A DNA stretch of 64,000 bases from JBOGOC01 sp050747525 (GTDB taxonomy: Bacteria; Acidobacteriota; Polarisedimenticolia; JACPZX01; DASXTC01): assembly GCA_050747525.1 (NCBI GenBank), contig JBOGOC010000058.1:14050-78049 (forward strand). Reading direction: 5' to 3'. The position numbers and the translations under genes were made by a program. The notes beneath the pieces are model-generated. The model had not been told where the DNA came from. It did not search any database and was given only the letters and a program-made list of their open reading frames with translations. Positions 47,848 through 60,290 of the stretch are shown here, in pieces (the first letter of the stretch is position 1; the number at the start of each line of letters is the position of its first letter).

Positions 47848-48725
47848 GCCGCAGGCTCCAGGCCGATCTCTGGATCGTCTTCCTCAGCGCCATCTGGGGC
47901 TGCACGTTCGTCGTCATCAAGCGCGCGCTGACAGACATCTCCCCTCTTCTGTTCATCCTGATCCGGTTCGCCGTGGCGGCTCTGCTGATGCGGCTCGCCG
48001 TCCCACGCGGAACCATGAGCAGACGGGCGCTGACGGGCGGAGCGGTCACCGGGCTGCTCCTGTTCGCGGGGTTCGCCACCCAGACCATCGGCATCCAGTT
48101 CACCTCCGCCGCCCGCTCGGCCTTCATCACCGGGATGTACCTGGTCTTCACGCCGCTGCTGGCCGTGCTGATACGCAAGCGTTGGCCATCGATGGACTCC
48201 CTGCTTGGGGTTGCCCTGGCCACCACCGGCCTCTTCCTGCTGACCCGGCCCGGCGAAGCGGGCGGAGGGTTCGGACTGGGTGAGGCCCTCACCCTGGTGT
48301 GCGCGCTGATGTTCGCGGGACACCTGCTGGCGGTGGATCACTACACGCGGCTGTTCGACAAGTCGGCCATCGCCTTCCTGCAGGTATTCACCGTGGCCGT
48401 GCTGGCGGCGCCGTCGGCGCTCGTGCTGGAGACGCCCCGCCTGGTGGCCACGCCGCGGCTGGCCGGGGCGCTGATCGTGACTTCGCTTCTGGCCACGGCT
48501 CTCGCCTTCTACATCCTCAACCGCGTGCAGTCCTGGAGCACCCCCACGCGCGTGGCGATCATCTTCGCGGCCGAGCCGGTCTTCGCCGCGTTCACATCGT
48601 GGGCCGTGGAAGGAGAGTCGCTCACCCCCATGGCCCTGACCGGCGCGGCGCTCATCCTGGCGGGGATGCTGGCCGTGGAGCTGTCACCCCTGCGCCGGTG
48701 GCGCACCGGCGAGGCCACCGCATGA
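47838..48725 (+). CDS. EamA/DMT-family transporter
   Basis: A 295-residue membrane protein with ten hydrophobic segments in two EamA repeats, the drug/metabolite transporter fold (FLSAIWGCTFVVIKRALTDI and the second-repeat ending FAAFTSWAVEGESLTPMALTGAALILAGML). GTG start overlaps the end of the GAF-like gene by 10 bases. Exports metabolites or amino acids in most characterised members; substrate cannot be told. Its stop overlaps the next start (ATGA). Confidence 0.88.
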   Translation: MALSRRLQADLWIVFLSAIWGCTFVVIKRALTDISPLLFILIRFAVAALLMRLAVPRGTMSRRALTGGAVTGLLLFAGFATQTIGIQFTSAARSAFITGMYLVFTPLLAVLIRKRWPSMDSLLGVALATTGLFLLTRPGEAGGGFGLGEALTLVCALMFAGHLLAVDHYTRLFDKSAIAFLQVFTVAVLAAPSALVLETPRLVATPRLAGALIVTSLLATALAFYILNRVQSWSTPTRVAIIFAAEPVFAAFTSWAVEGESLTPMALTGAALILAGMLAVELSPLRRWRTGEATA

Positions 48726-49993
48726 CGCCGCTGGACGCGGCCGGCGGAACGGGGCTGCTGGTCAGCCTCATCCTGCTGGCCATCCTGGCCGAGGCCTTCT
48801 TCTCGGGATCGGAGGTGGCCATCGTGTCGGCCGATCGCGCCCGCATCCGCCGCCGCGCCGAAGCCGGCCGCGCGGCCGCCCGGCGCCTGCAGGCCATGAT
48901 GGAGCGCCCCGAGCGGGTGCTCTCCACCACGCTGATCGGGACCAACCTGTCGGTGGTGGCCGCCTCGTTCCTGGCCAACGAGCTGTTCGCCCGCCGGTTC
49001 GGGCCCCAGGCCTCCTGGTGGGCCATCCCCGCCGTGGCCCCGGTCATCCTGCTGTTCGGCGAGATCCTGCCCAAGACCCTGGCCCGCCGCCATGCCGAGA
49101 CCATCGCCCTGCTCGCCGCCTGGCCGCTGCGCGCCATCATGTTCGTGATGACTCCGGCGGTGGCCGTGATGTCGGGTATCGCCCGCCTGGTGGTGCGCGC
49201 CTTCAGCAAACGCGTCCCGCGCAACCCCTTCGTCACCAAGGAAGAGCTCCGCCACATCCTGCAGGCCGACCACCGCCTGGTGCTGCAGAAGGAAGAAGCC
49301 AGGCTGATCCGCCGCCTGCTCGATTTCGCCGACGCCCGCGCGCGCCAGCCGATGACCCCGCTGGTCGACGTCGTGTCGATCTCGAAGGACGCCACCGTGC
49401 GCGACGCCGCCCGCATCATCCACGAACGCGGCTTCTCGCGCCTGCCCGTGCACGCCGGCCGCCCCGACAACATCGTCGGCATCGTGCAGGCCATGCGCCT
49501 GATCGAAGCGCCCCCCGAACGCTGGGACGAGCCGATCGCCCCCGGCTGGATGACCCAGCCCTTCTACGTCCCCGAAAGCGCGCGCATCGACCGCCTGCTG
49601 GACGAGTTCCGCAAGCAGCAGCAGGAGATGGCCATCGTGGTGGACGAATACGGCTCGGCCGTGGGCCTGCTCACCCTCGAAGACATCGTGGAAGAAATCG
49701 TGGGCGACGTGCTCGATGAGTTCGACCGTCCCCGCAAGTCAGGCCTCGAACGCATCGACACGGGCATCGTCGTGGCCGACGGCAAGGTCCGCCTCGAAGT
49801 GGTGGAGAAGGCGCTCGACATCATTCTTCCCCGCGAAGGCTACGAAACCGTCGGCGGCCTGGCCGCCCACCTCTTCCAGAAGGTCCCCAAGGCCGGCGAG
49901 ACCCTCGACCACGAAGGCCTGCGGATTACCATCCTTGAGGCGACGCAGAGGCATGTGAGACGGGTGAGGATTGAGCGGCTGGGGGAGGGGTGA
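48722..49993 (+). CDS. CNNM/CorC-type transporter-like protein (hemolysin family)
   Basis: A 423-residue protein. An N-terminal CNNM (DUF21) membrane domain (about residues 10-190, with AEAFFSGSEVAIVSADRARI) is followed by two CBS domains (about residues 205-325: PMTPLVDVVSISKDATVRDA, IVVDEYGSAVGLLTLEDIVEE). The CorC_HlyC domain is at the end (GIVVADGKVRLEVVEKAL). Members take part in Mg2+/Co2+ efflux or homeostasis. The 3' end overlaps the next gene by 4 bases. Confidence 0.9.
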   Translation: MTPLDAAGGTGLLVSLILLAILAEAFFSGSEVAIVSADRARIRRRAEAGRAAARRLQAMMERPERVLSTTLIGTNLSVVAASFLANELFARRFGPQASWWAIPAVAPVILLFGEILPKTLARRHAETIALLAAWPLRAIMFVMTPAVAVMSGIARLVVRAFSKRVPRNPFVTKEELRHILQADHRLVLQKEEARLIRRLLDFADARARQPMTPLVDVVSISKDATVRDAARIIHERGFSRLPVHAGRPDNIVGIVQAMRLIEAPPERWDEPIAPGWMTQPFYVPESARIDRLLDEFRKQQQEMAIVVDEYGSAVGLLTLEDIVEEIVGDVLDEFDRPRKSGLERIDTGIVVADGKVRLEVVEKALDIILPREGYETVGGLAAHLFQKVPKAGETLDHEGLRITILEATQRHVRRVRIERLGEG

Positions 49994-50750
49994 GCGACGC
50001 CGCGATGGATGATCAACAAGAAGCCTATGAGCGCCTCCAGGCGGGAGACTTCCAGCGCGTGCTGGTGCTGGCCGAGAAGGCACTCTCGCGTGACCCGGAT
50101 GACGTCTTTTTTCTTTGACGAAGGGCTGCGCACTCGTCCAGCTCGAGAGACGCTCCGAGGCTCTCATTTGCTACCAGCAGGCCGTGCAGCTGGAGCCGAC
50201 TCACCCTGATGCGCTCCCCAACCTGGCGAGGTGCCTTTGCAGGCTGGGCAGAAACAGCGAGGCGGTGGAGGTCATCAAACGACGACTGATTCTTTGTCCT
50301 GACGATCACGAGGCGTACATCGACCTGGGCGTTGCTTATCGACTCCTGGGGCAACTGCCCGAGGCTCTGGAAGCCTATCAGTGCTTTCACCGGCTGGCGC
50401 CCGACTGCGCGGAAGCCGTCGAGGGCATCGGAGAAGTGCTCTGCAGCCTCGACCGCTATGGAGAGGCACTGGACAAGGATCCAGCTTTCGAAGTCCTCGG
50501 CAACGTCGCCTGGTGCCTGGACAAGCTTGACCGCCAGGCTGAAGCCTCGGCCGCCTACGAGAGAGCCATCTCTCACTTTCCCGGGAAGGCACAGTTCCGC
50601 GCTTACTACGCAAAGCTTCTGGAAGAACGTGGCTTGATGGAGGAAGCTGAGCTGCAAATCAGACGGGCCTACGAGCTGGACCCGGACTGTATCAATGGTG
50701 ATACCGAAGTGCTCGAGCTCTTCAATCGACTGCGAGGAAGGGCAGGATAA
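49990..50750 (+). CDS. TPR protein split by a frameshift at a T6 run
   Basis: GTG at 49990 (overlapping the CNNM stop) opens a frame that reads a good half TPR (EAYERLQAGDFQRVLVLAEK, ALSRDPDDVFF) and stops at TGA 50116-50118, just after six T residues (50107-50112). The next frame back (-1) continues the same TPR without a gap: SLTKGCALVQLERRSEALIC and YQQAVQLEP, then four more TPR units up to 50750. One extra T, or a -1 slip on TTTTTTC, would restore a single protein of about 254 residues. Base composition is less GC-rich than the neighbours. Sequencing error, pseudogene or real slippage all remain possible. Confidence 0.65.
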
Positions 50751-50925
50751 CGCCCCGCCCCAGCGGCGCGTGAAGCTGGAGAAGGTTCAGGAAAAATGGC
50801 GTCGGTGATCAGCGGGACCTGCACCACTCCGCGAGGATGCAGACGGGATCCCCGGTGAGTGAGCCAGGTGCCTTCAACTGGCTCAGAAAACAGACTCCAA
50901 GTATCCGATTGGAGCTCAGACTTTC

Positions 50926-50954
50926 TTGACAGATGGCTGAGTTCGGGGTACTAG
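50926..50954 (+). promoter_or_regulatory. Predicted promoter of the secreted-protein gene
   Basis: TTGACA (50926-50931), exactly 17 bases, then TACTAG (50949-50954). The -35 is perfect and the -10 imperfect. The ATG at 50986 has GGAGGG 7 bases before it. The remainder of the gap 50751-50925 shows nothing I can name. Confidence 0.5.
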
Positions 50955-50985
50955 AAAATACAACATCTTTATGGAGGGAACCACG

Positions 50986-51483
50986 ATGCGGCAACAGTCG
51001 CGCTTCCGATTTCTGCTAGGGCTTTCCCTTGTTTCGCTCATTCCTGCAGCGGTCGCTGCGGCGCCTCCCTCGACAAGTGTCCTCCAGACGTTCTCGTCGG
51101 CGGCCGTGATCGATCCACCATTCGGGGCTGCCTTCCTGCAGATGAATATTCCAACGTGCGGATCGGGCCAGGTCTGGCTCCTGAAGCACGTTCAGGTCAG
51201 TCCCGGAATCGAAAACGGGTCCACAGCACAGGACCTTCCCCAGCTCCCTCCCTGGGGGGCCTCCTTCCACGTCTTCCAGAACGCCGCGCAGGCGGGCGCA
51301 GCACGTCCGGTCACTCTCATTGGAGGCGGCCCGACACATCTATCCACTTCGATTGAAGGAGGACAGCACTTCGGAGGCTATGTTGAGATCAAGCTTCTCG
51401 GGCAGGCGACAGCGACAGCACGCTTCGAGTTCAACGTGCACGTCACAGGTCAGTGCGGGACACCTTCGATCATGGAATTCTGA
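50986..51483 (+). CDS. Secreted protein of unknown function
   Basis: I do not recognise this 165-residue protein. A clear signal peptide (FRFLLGLSLVSLIPAAVAAA) precedes a compact, probably beta-rich domain with two cysteines (NIPTCGSGQVW and VTGQCGTPSI) that could form one disulfide. The ending VEIKLLGQATATARFEFNVHVTG resembles a beta-sandwich edge. Codon use is more AT-tolerant than in neighbouring genes, suggesting recent acquisition or low expression. It has its own promoter. Confidence 0.7.
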   Translation: MRQQSRFRFLLGLSLVSLIPAAVAAAPPSTSVLQTFSSAAVIDPPFGAAFLQMNIPTCGSGQVWLLKHVQVSPGIENGSTAQDLPQLPPWGASFHVFQNAAQAGAARPVTLIGGGPTHLSTSIEGGQHFGGYVEIKLLGQATATARFEFNVHVTGQCGTPSIMEF

Positions 51484-51524
51484 GAGCAAGCCTCGCCCCC
51501 CCCTCGCCGCGACTGAAGGAGGGC

Positions 51525-52670
<1,146 letters not shown>

Positions 52671-52688
52671 CGGGCGATTCTCCTCGTG

Positions 52689-53045
52689 TCAGGATGCGCG
52701 GGGCGGGCCGGCCGAGCGGTCGGCCGGTGTGGCGATGGCGTAGCACACCAGCGGCTCGCGCCCGGTGTTCTCGAGAGTCCAGGGGGAGCCGGGCGGCACG
52801 TACAGGGCGAATCCCGCGGCCAGATCGTCGCGCTGGCCGCCGACGGTGGCGCTCCCCCGGCCCGACAGCACGATGAGGGCGCGCGTCAGGCCTTCGGTCT
52901 GGGGCTGGGTGGCGCATCCGGGCGGCAGCATCCACCAGACCACCGAGAGCTCGTCGTGCCCGTCTTCGGCGCCGAACATGCGGCACATCTCGCGTCCGGT
53001 GATGTCGACCGTCTTGCGGGTGAACTGAAGCCGGTAGGCAGGCAT
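52689..53045 (-). CDS. Small cupin-domain protein
   Basis: A 118-residue single cupin. The metal-site motifs are degenerate: instead of G(X)5HXH the region reads PPGCATQPQTEGLTRALIVLSG, so a tightly bound metal is doubtful. The second motif ALYVPPGSPWTLENTG is well kept. Such proteins bind small ligands or act as isomerases. Its position next to an acyl-CoA dehydrogenase does not define a role. Confidence 0.7.
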   Translation of the reverse strand: MPAYRLQFTRKTVDITGREMCRMFGAEDGHDELSVVWWMLPPGCATQPQTEGLTRALIVLSGRGSATVGGQRDDLAAGFALYVPPGSPWTLENTGREPLVCYAIATPADRSAGPPRAS

Positions 53046-53072
53046 CGCAACCTCCGGCTCGCAGTGTACACC

Positions 53073-53378
53073 CTAGCGGCCGACGGGAGGCTCCTGGCGG
53101 CGGTGGATGCGGCGCACCTTCTCCTTGAGCCAGGTCATGATCTGATGCGCCCAGCGGCTGTACGGGCTGAGCATGGCCAGCCCCGCGAAGATGGCCAGCC
53201 AGCCGGGGCCGGGCGTCAGCAGCATGACCAGGCCCAGCAGGATGAGCAGCGAGCCGACGGTGATGCTGAAGATCTTCCACACCAGGCTGACGCGGGGATG
53301 CTTGTGAGGATGGCCGGGCTGGGCGCCGCCGCCGTCGTCGTCGGGCCGGTGATGCTCGGCCCTCTGCGGAACGTTCAT
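53073..53378 (-). CDS. PGPGW-motif small membrane protein
   Basis: A 101-residue protein with a His/Asp-rich N-terminus and two membrane helices flanking the family motif TPGPGWLAIFAGLAML. The C-terminus is strongly basic (WLKEKVRRIHRRQ). The transmembrane PGPGW family is uncharacterised. It overlaps the dapF stop by 4 bases. Confidence 0.78.
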   Translation of the reverse strand: MNVPQRAEHHRPDDDGGGAQPGHPHKHPRVSLVWKIFSITVGSLLILLGLVMLLTPGPGWLAIFAGLAMLSPYSRWAHQIMTWLKEKVRRIHRRQEPPVGR

Positions 53379-54253
53379 GCGGAGGGCTCCTCCATGGCTT
53401 CGGCGTGCAGCACGCCGGTGTAGATGACGCGCGCGTCTCCCGAGAGCACGGCATCCATGGCGCCGTCAGCTCCCGGCATCAGGGTGACCGTGCTGGTGAA
53501 CCCGGCGCGCGAGCGGCAGGCCACCGGAGACTCGCCCTTCTCCTGGTTCACCACCGTGAGCGCGGCGGAGATGCACCCGCTGCCGCTGGAGAGGGTCTCC
53601 CCTTCCACGCCGCGCTCGTAGCAGCGGATGTCCAGGGTGTGCCCGTCGCGCAGGGTGAAGAAGTCCACGTTGGCCCCCTCGGGCCCCAGGTCGGGATGGC
53701 GCCGCAGGCGGGGCGCCAGGCTGAGGAACTCACGCTCGGACATCGCGTGCGCGTCGCGCGTCTCGATGACCAGGTGCGGGACCCCGGCCTCCACCAGGGT
53801 CGCCTCGAAGTGGCGCGAGATCTCGTCGAGCCCGCCCGGCAGGTCCAGAGACACGCGCCGGATCTTCGGCGTGCCCAGAGGAAGCCTGAACCAGGGCTTG
53901 TCACCTTCCACGGCGGCCGGCAGCACGCCCACGTCGGTCTCGATGGCCAGCCCGTCGGAGGGAGCCACGCGCCTCATCACCAGCAGCCGCGCCACGCAGC
54001 GCACGCCGTTGCCGCACAGGGCCGCCCGGCCTCCATCGGCGTTGAAATAAGTCATCCGGGCGTGAGCCGCCGAGGACCCCGACACCACGATGACGCCGTC
54101 CGCCCCCACCGCGACCTTGCGCCCGCACACCCGCCGCACGAAGGAGGGCTCCACTTCGAAGGCCTCCCCTTCCGGCGCGGTCAGGTTGTCGATGACGATG
54201 AAGTCGTTGCCGGACGCCGACATCTTGGTGAACTTGATCACGGGCGGTGTCAT
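53375..54253 (-). CDS. dapF: Diaminopimelate epimerase
   Basis: A 292-residue two-cysteine racemase that converts LL- to meso-diaminopimelate for lysine and peptidoglycan. Both catalytic cysteines are present: ALCGNGVRC in the first domain and SSGSGC in the second. The N-terminal KFTKMSASGNDFIVID is diagnostic. It overlaps the upstream lipoprotein gene by 4 bases. Confidence 0.95.
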   Translation of the reverse strand: MTPPVIKFTKMSASGNDFIVIDNLTAPEGEAFEVEPSFVRRVCGRKVAVGADGVIVVSGSSAAHARMTYFNADGGRAALCGNGVRCVARLLVMRRVAPSDGLAIETDVGVLPAAVEGDKPWFRLPLGTPKIRRVSLDLPGGLDEISRHFEATLVEAGVPHLVIETRDAHAMSEREFLSLAPRLRRHPDLGPEGANVDFFTLRDGHTLDIRCYERGVEGETLSSGSGCISAALTVVNQEKGESPVACRSRAGFTSTVTLMPGADGAMDAVLSGDARVIYTGVLHAEAMEEPSA

Positions 54254-55368
54254 CGGGAGTCAGCCTCCACCTGGCCTGTGGCCCGCTCGGAAAGGGGGCT
54301 CTCGTTGTTCGCGCGGTCCAGCGCGCCGACAGCATAACTGTAGACGATGCCGCGGACCGCCGACGTGTCGGTCCAGGTGGTCCCCTGGATCGGCTCCGTC
54401 GTCAGGGGTGTCAGCGGCCCGTCGGGCCCTTCGCCCCGGTAGACACGATAGCCGAGAAGGTCGGGCTCGCGGTTGGGGCGCCAGAAGAGCCGCACCGCGC
54501 CGTCCTCCTCCACCGCCGCCAGCCCCTCGGGGGCTGCGGGCGCGAACCGGTCCACCCAGGTCACCTGCTCGGAGGAGACGCCGGCGCTCTCGCAGGTGGG
54601 ATCTCCCGCCGCGGCCGCGCGCACCACGTAGCGGAACGCCTGGCCGGGTACGTAGCCGGTGTCCAGGAAAGGAGGATCGCGCAGCGGCTCGGTGGTGAGC
54701 GCGGCCCCGGCCAGGGCGCCGGCCCCTACCGGCTGCCGGTACACGTGATAGCCCGCGCCCGGCGTGCCGGTGCCCGCGGGCAGGTCCCAGGTCACGATGA
54801 TCCCCGCCTCGTCGGGACGGGCGGACACGCCGGCCGGAGGCGGTGGAGGCTCGCACACCTTCAACGTGATCACCTTGGCCGACGGCGACCGCAGGCGCTC
54901 CTGCTCGACCACCCCCACCACGAAAGAGAGCTTGCGCCCCTTCAGGGCCGCGGCCCCTTCGGGGAGCTCCAGCGCGGAAGCGATGCTGGACAGCCGCAGG
55001 CCCACCTCCATCCGCCGCTCCCGCGCGTAGTCGTCCCACTGGGAGATCGGCACGGTCCATCTCACCGCCGGAGAGGCCAGCACCTCGGCGGCCGTGCGCG
55101 GCACCGGCTCACGCGCCGTCATCAGGATTTCCAGCGCGGCGTCGGGGGCCAGAGGGGTGCCGTTCGTGTGGCTGGATGGCCTCTCCAGGGAGAGGACCAC
55201 CTGCTCGCCCACCTGCCTCACGCGCAGCCCGGTGACCGGCTCTGGAAGGGTCCTCAGCGGGGCCTGCGGCGCCCCCTTCTTGCCGCACCCCGGCGCGGCC
55301 GGCACCAGCAGGGCGGCCAGCAGGAGAAGGGGCACACCATGTCCGCGAAGGGGGCTCGGCCGCATCAC
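54250..55368 (-). CDS. LptM-like lipoprotein fused to fibronectin type III domains
   Basis: A 372-residue lipoprotein. The signal ends in LLVPAAPGC, and the mature N-terminus begins CGKKGAPQAPL, the CGxKGP-type motif of LptM/YifL. Two to three FN3 domains follow (about residues 35-175, 175-265 and 270-360, with YHVYRQPVG, YRVYRGEGPDGPLTPL, YSYAVGALDRANNESPLSE). It lies directly before dapF, just as yifL/lptM does in E. coli. LptM helps mature the LPS translocon LptD; a similar role here is inference. Confidence 0.75.
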   Translation of the reverse strand: MMRPSPLRGHGVPLLLLAALLVPAAPGCGKKGAPQAPLRTLPEPVTGLRVRQVGEQVVLSLERPSSHTNGTPLAPDAALEILMTAREPVPRTAAEVLASPAVRWTVPISQWDDYARERRMEVGLRLSSIASALELPEGAAALKGRKLSFVVGVVEQERLRSPSAKVITLKVCEPPPPPAGVSARPDEAGIIVTWDLPAGTGTPGAGYHVYRQPVGAGALAGAALTTEPLRDPPFLDTGYVPGQAFRYVVRAAAAGDPTCESAGVSSEQVTWVDRFAPAAPEGLAAVEEDGAVRLFWRPNREPDLLGYRVYRGEGPDGPLTPLTTEPIQGTTWTDTSAVRGIVYSYAVGALDRANNESPLSERATGQVEADSR

Positions 55369-55371
55369 CGC

Positions 55372-56783
<1,412 letters not shown>

Positions 56784-56784
<1 letters not shown>

Positions 56785-57320
56785 CAGAGCTCCTCCACCA
56801 CGATATTGTCGTTGGTGTAGATGTCGATGTCGGCGGCGATCTCCATGGCCTGTCGCGCAATGCTCCCGGCGGGCAGGTCGGTATTCTTCACCAGCGCGCG
56901 GGCGGCCGCCAGGGCCATCGGCCCTCCCGAACCGATGGCGATGAGCCCGTCGTCGGGCTCGATCAGGTCTCCGGTGCCGGACAGCAGGAAGGTGCGCTGG
57001 CGATCGGCCACGATCATGAGCGCCTCGAGCCGGCGCAGCGCCCGATCCGTGCGCCAGTCCTTCACCAGCTCCACCGCGGCCCGCTCGATCTGGCCTCGAT
57101 GCTCCTCCAGCTTGGCCTCGAAGCGCGTGAACAGGGCGAAGGCGTCCGCGGCCGATCCGGCGAACCCCGCGAGCACGGAGTCCTTGTGAAGGCGGCGCAC
57201 CTTGCGGGCGCCCTGCTTGAAGACGACGTTGTTGACCGTCACCTGCCCGTCGCCCGCCAGGGCCACGTGATCCGCGCGACGCACGCAGACGACGGTGGTG
57301 GCGCGAACCTGGATGGGCAC
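56784..57320 (-). CDS. hslV: ATP-dependent protease subunit HslV
   Basis: A 178-residue threonine peptidase. After removal of a short propeptide (VPIQVRA) the active-site Thr starts the mature chain TTVVCVRR. GDGQVTVNNVVFKQGARKVRRL and GSGGPMALAAARAL are family segments. I chose GTG 57318-57320, which has GAGGGAGG at ideal spacing, over an ATG 39 bases upstream (57359), because it gives the usual propeptide length. First gene of hslVU-lipoprotein-dapF and following genes. Confidence 0.93.
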
Positions 57321-57433
57321 GCTGGCCTCCCTCGACGCGGGCGAGTCTAACACACGCATTTCGGGCCACCCGGGAGCGCACGAGAAGGGCTCGCGTCCGT
57401 GAAATTCCCGATGGATTGCGAGGCGAAGCAGGT

Positions 57434-57439
57434 TAAGAT
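57434..57439 (+). promoter_or_regulatory. Possible -10 box just upstream of the ABC substrate-binding gene
   Basis: TAAGAT lies 9 bases before the ATG at 57449 with no ribosome binding site between. The -35 region is poor. It fits the close -10/ATG spacing seen at three other genes here. Confidence 0.3.
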
Positions 57440-57448
57440 GCAGTGGTC

Positions 57449-58615
57449 ATGAACAGGCCGCTGGGCGCCTGCGGGGCCCTGTCCGTTGTGCTCGTGCTTG
57501 CCGCGTCTCCGGCCGCGGCCCAGGGGCGCCTGTCCGGCTACGTCACCGCCGAGGACGGGCGCGCTCTCGCCGGCGTCACCATCGAGGTGACCGGCCCCGG
57601 AGCCGTCGGCGTGCACCACGCTGTGTCCGACGATCGCGGCTTCTACGAGCTGCCCGGGCTCCCGCCGCACCAGAGCCTGGTGGTGAAGGCTCGCCAGGAG
57701 GGGCGCGTTCCCGTGGTGTACGCGGGTCTGCGCGCCGGGTCGGGTCTCGGCACGCGCAGGGACTTCCGCCTCCGGCCGCCGGGCCACCACGACGTGCTCG
57801 TCGTGCTGGACCCACGCATCCCCTATCACCGCATCGCGCTGGAGGGGGCCCTGGGGACGGCGCCGCGCACCGTCTCGATCCTGGAGCTTTCGGGATCGCG
57901 CCGCGACGACCTGCGGCTGCTGCGCGAGACGATGCTCAACCGCCCCAACGCGGTGCTGGCCATCGGCAGCCAGGCGGCCCGCCTGACCCAGGCCGAGATC
58001 CACGACGTCCCCATCGTGTACACGATGGTGATGGACCCGGCCACCGAAGGTCTGGAGCGAGCCAACGTGTGCGGCACGGCTCTCAACGACGGCCTGGATG
58101 GGCCGCTGGACCGGCTGGCCCGCATGAAGCCGGGCGCGACCAGGTTGCTCACGATCTACGATCCACGTCGTCTCAGCCAGACCGTCACGAAGCTGCGCCG
58201 GCAGGCCCAGGCAAGAGGGATGACCCTCCAGGCGCTCCCCGCGCGCGACGCGCGGCAGGCGGCGCGCGCGCTCGATGCCGCCGGCAGGGCGGCCGCTCCC
58301 TTCGATGCCTTCGTCCTGCTGCTGGACCCCTCCCTGATTGACGAAGGGGTGTTCGAGAGGATCCGCCGGTTCGCGGCGGAAGAGAAGATGGTCTTCGTCG
58401 CGCCCGACACCAGCCTCGTGGCGGCCGGGGCCACTTTCTCCTACGCGCCGGGATTCAGGGAGATGGGGGCCTACGCGGGGCGGCTGGTGAACCGCATCGT
58501 GACACAGGGCGCGTCTCCGGCGCAGATCGGCCGCATCTTTCCCACCACGCGCTACTTCTCGCTCAATCCGGTCGAGGCGCAGAGGCTCGATCTGCGCTCC
58601 TCGGGACTTCCCTAG
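57449..58615 (+). CDS. ABC transporter substrate-binding-like protein with N-terminal carboxypeptidase-regulatory domain
   Basis: A 388-residue exported protein. A signal peptide (ALSVVLVLAASPAAAQ) is followed by a CarboxypepD_reg-like beta-sandwich (about residues 27-105, GRLSGYVTAEDGRALAGVTI with DDRGFYELPGL). An ABC_sub_bind (PF04392-type) domain follows (about residues 110-385: VLVVLDPRIPYHRIALEG, AVLAIGSQAARLTQAEIHDV, TRLLTIYDPRRLSQTV). No permease or ATPase is adjacent, so it may be an orphan sensor or ligand-binding protein. It precedes a membrane Ser/Thr kinase gene by 48 bases. Confidence 0.78.
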   Translation: MNRPLGACGALSVVLVLAASPAAAQGRLSGYVTAEDGRALAGVTIEVTGPGAVGVHHAVSDDRGFYELPGLPPHQSLVVKARQEGRVPVVYAGLRAGSGLGTRRDFRLRPPGHHDVLVVLDPRIPYHRIALEGALGTAPRTVSILELSGSRRDDLRLLRETMLNRPNAVLAIGSQAARLTQAEIHDVPIVYTMVMDPATEGLERANVCGTALNDGLDGPLDRLARMKPGATRLLTIYDPRRLSQTVTKLRRQAQARGMTLQALPARDARQAARALDAAGRAAAPFDAFVLLLDPSLIDEGVFERIRRFAAEEKMVFVAPDTSLVAAGATFSYAPGFREMGAYAGRLVNRIVTQGASPAQIGRIFPTTRYFSLNPVEAQRLDLRSSGLP

Positions 58616-58628
58616 GTCCGCACGCCTC

Positions 58629-58656
58629 TTGCCGGTGCGATCCATGCGCCTATATT
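58629..58656 (+). promoter_or_regulatory. Predicted leaderless promoter of the Ser/Thr kinase gene
   Basis: TTGCCG (58629-58634), 16 bases, TATATT (58651-58656), then 7 bases (TGGCGCC) to the ATG at 58664. No ribosome binding site can fit. Confidence 0.6.
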
Positions 58657-58663
58657 TGGCGCC

Positions 58664-60283
<1,620 letters not shown>

Positions 60284-60290
60284 CGTCCCG

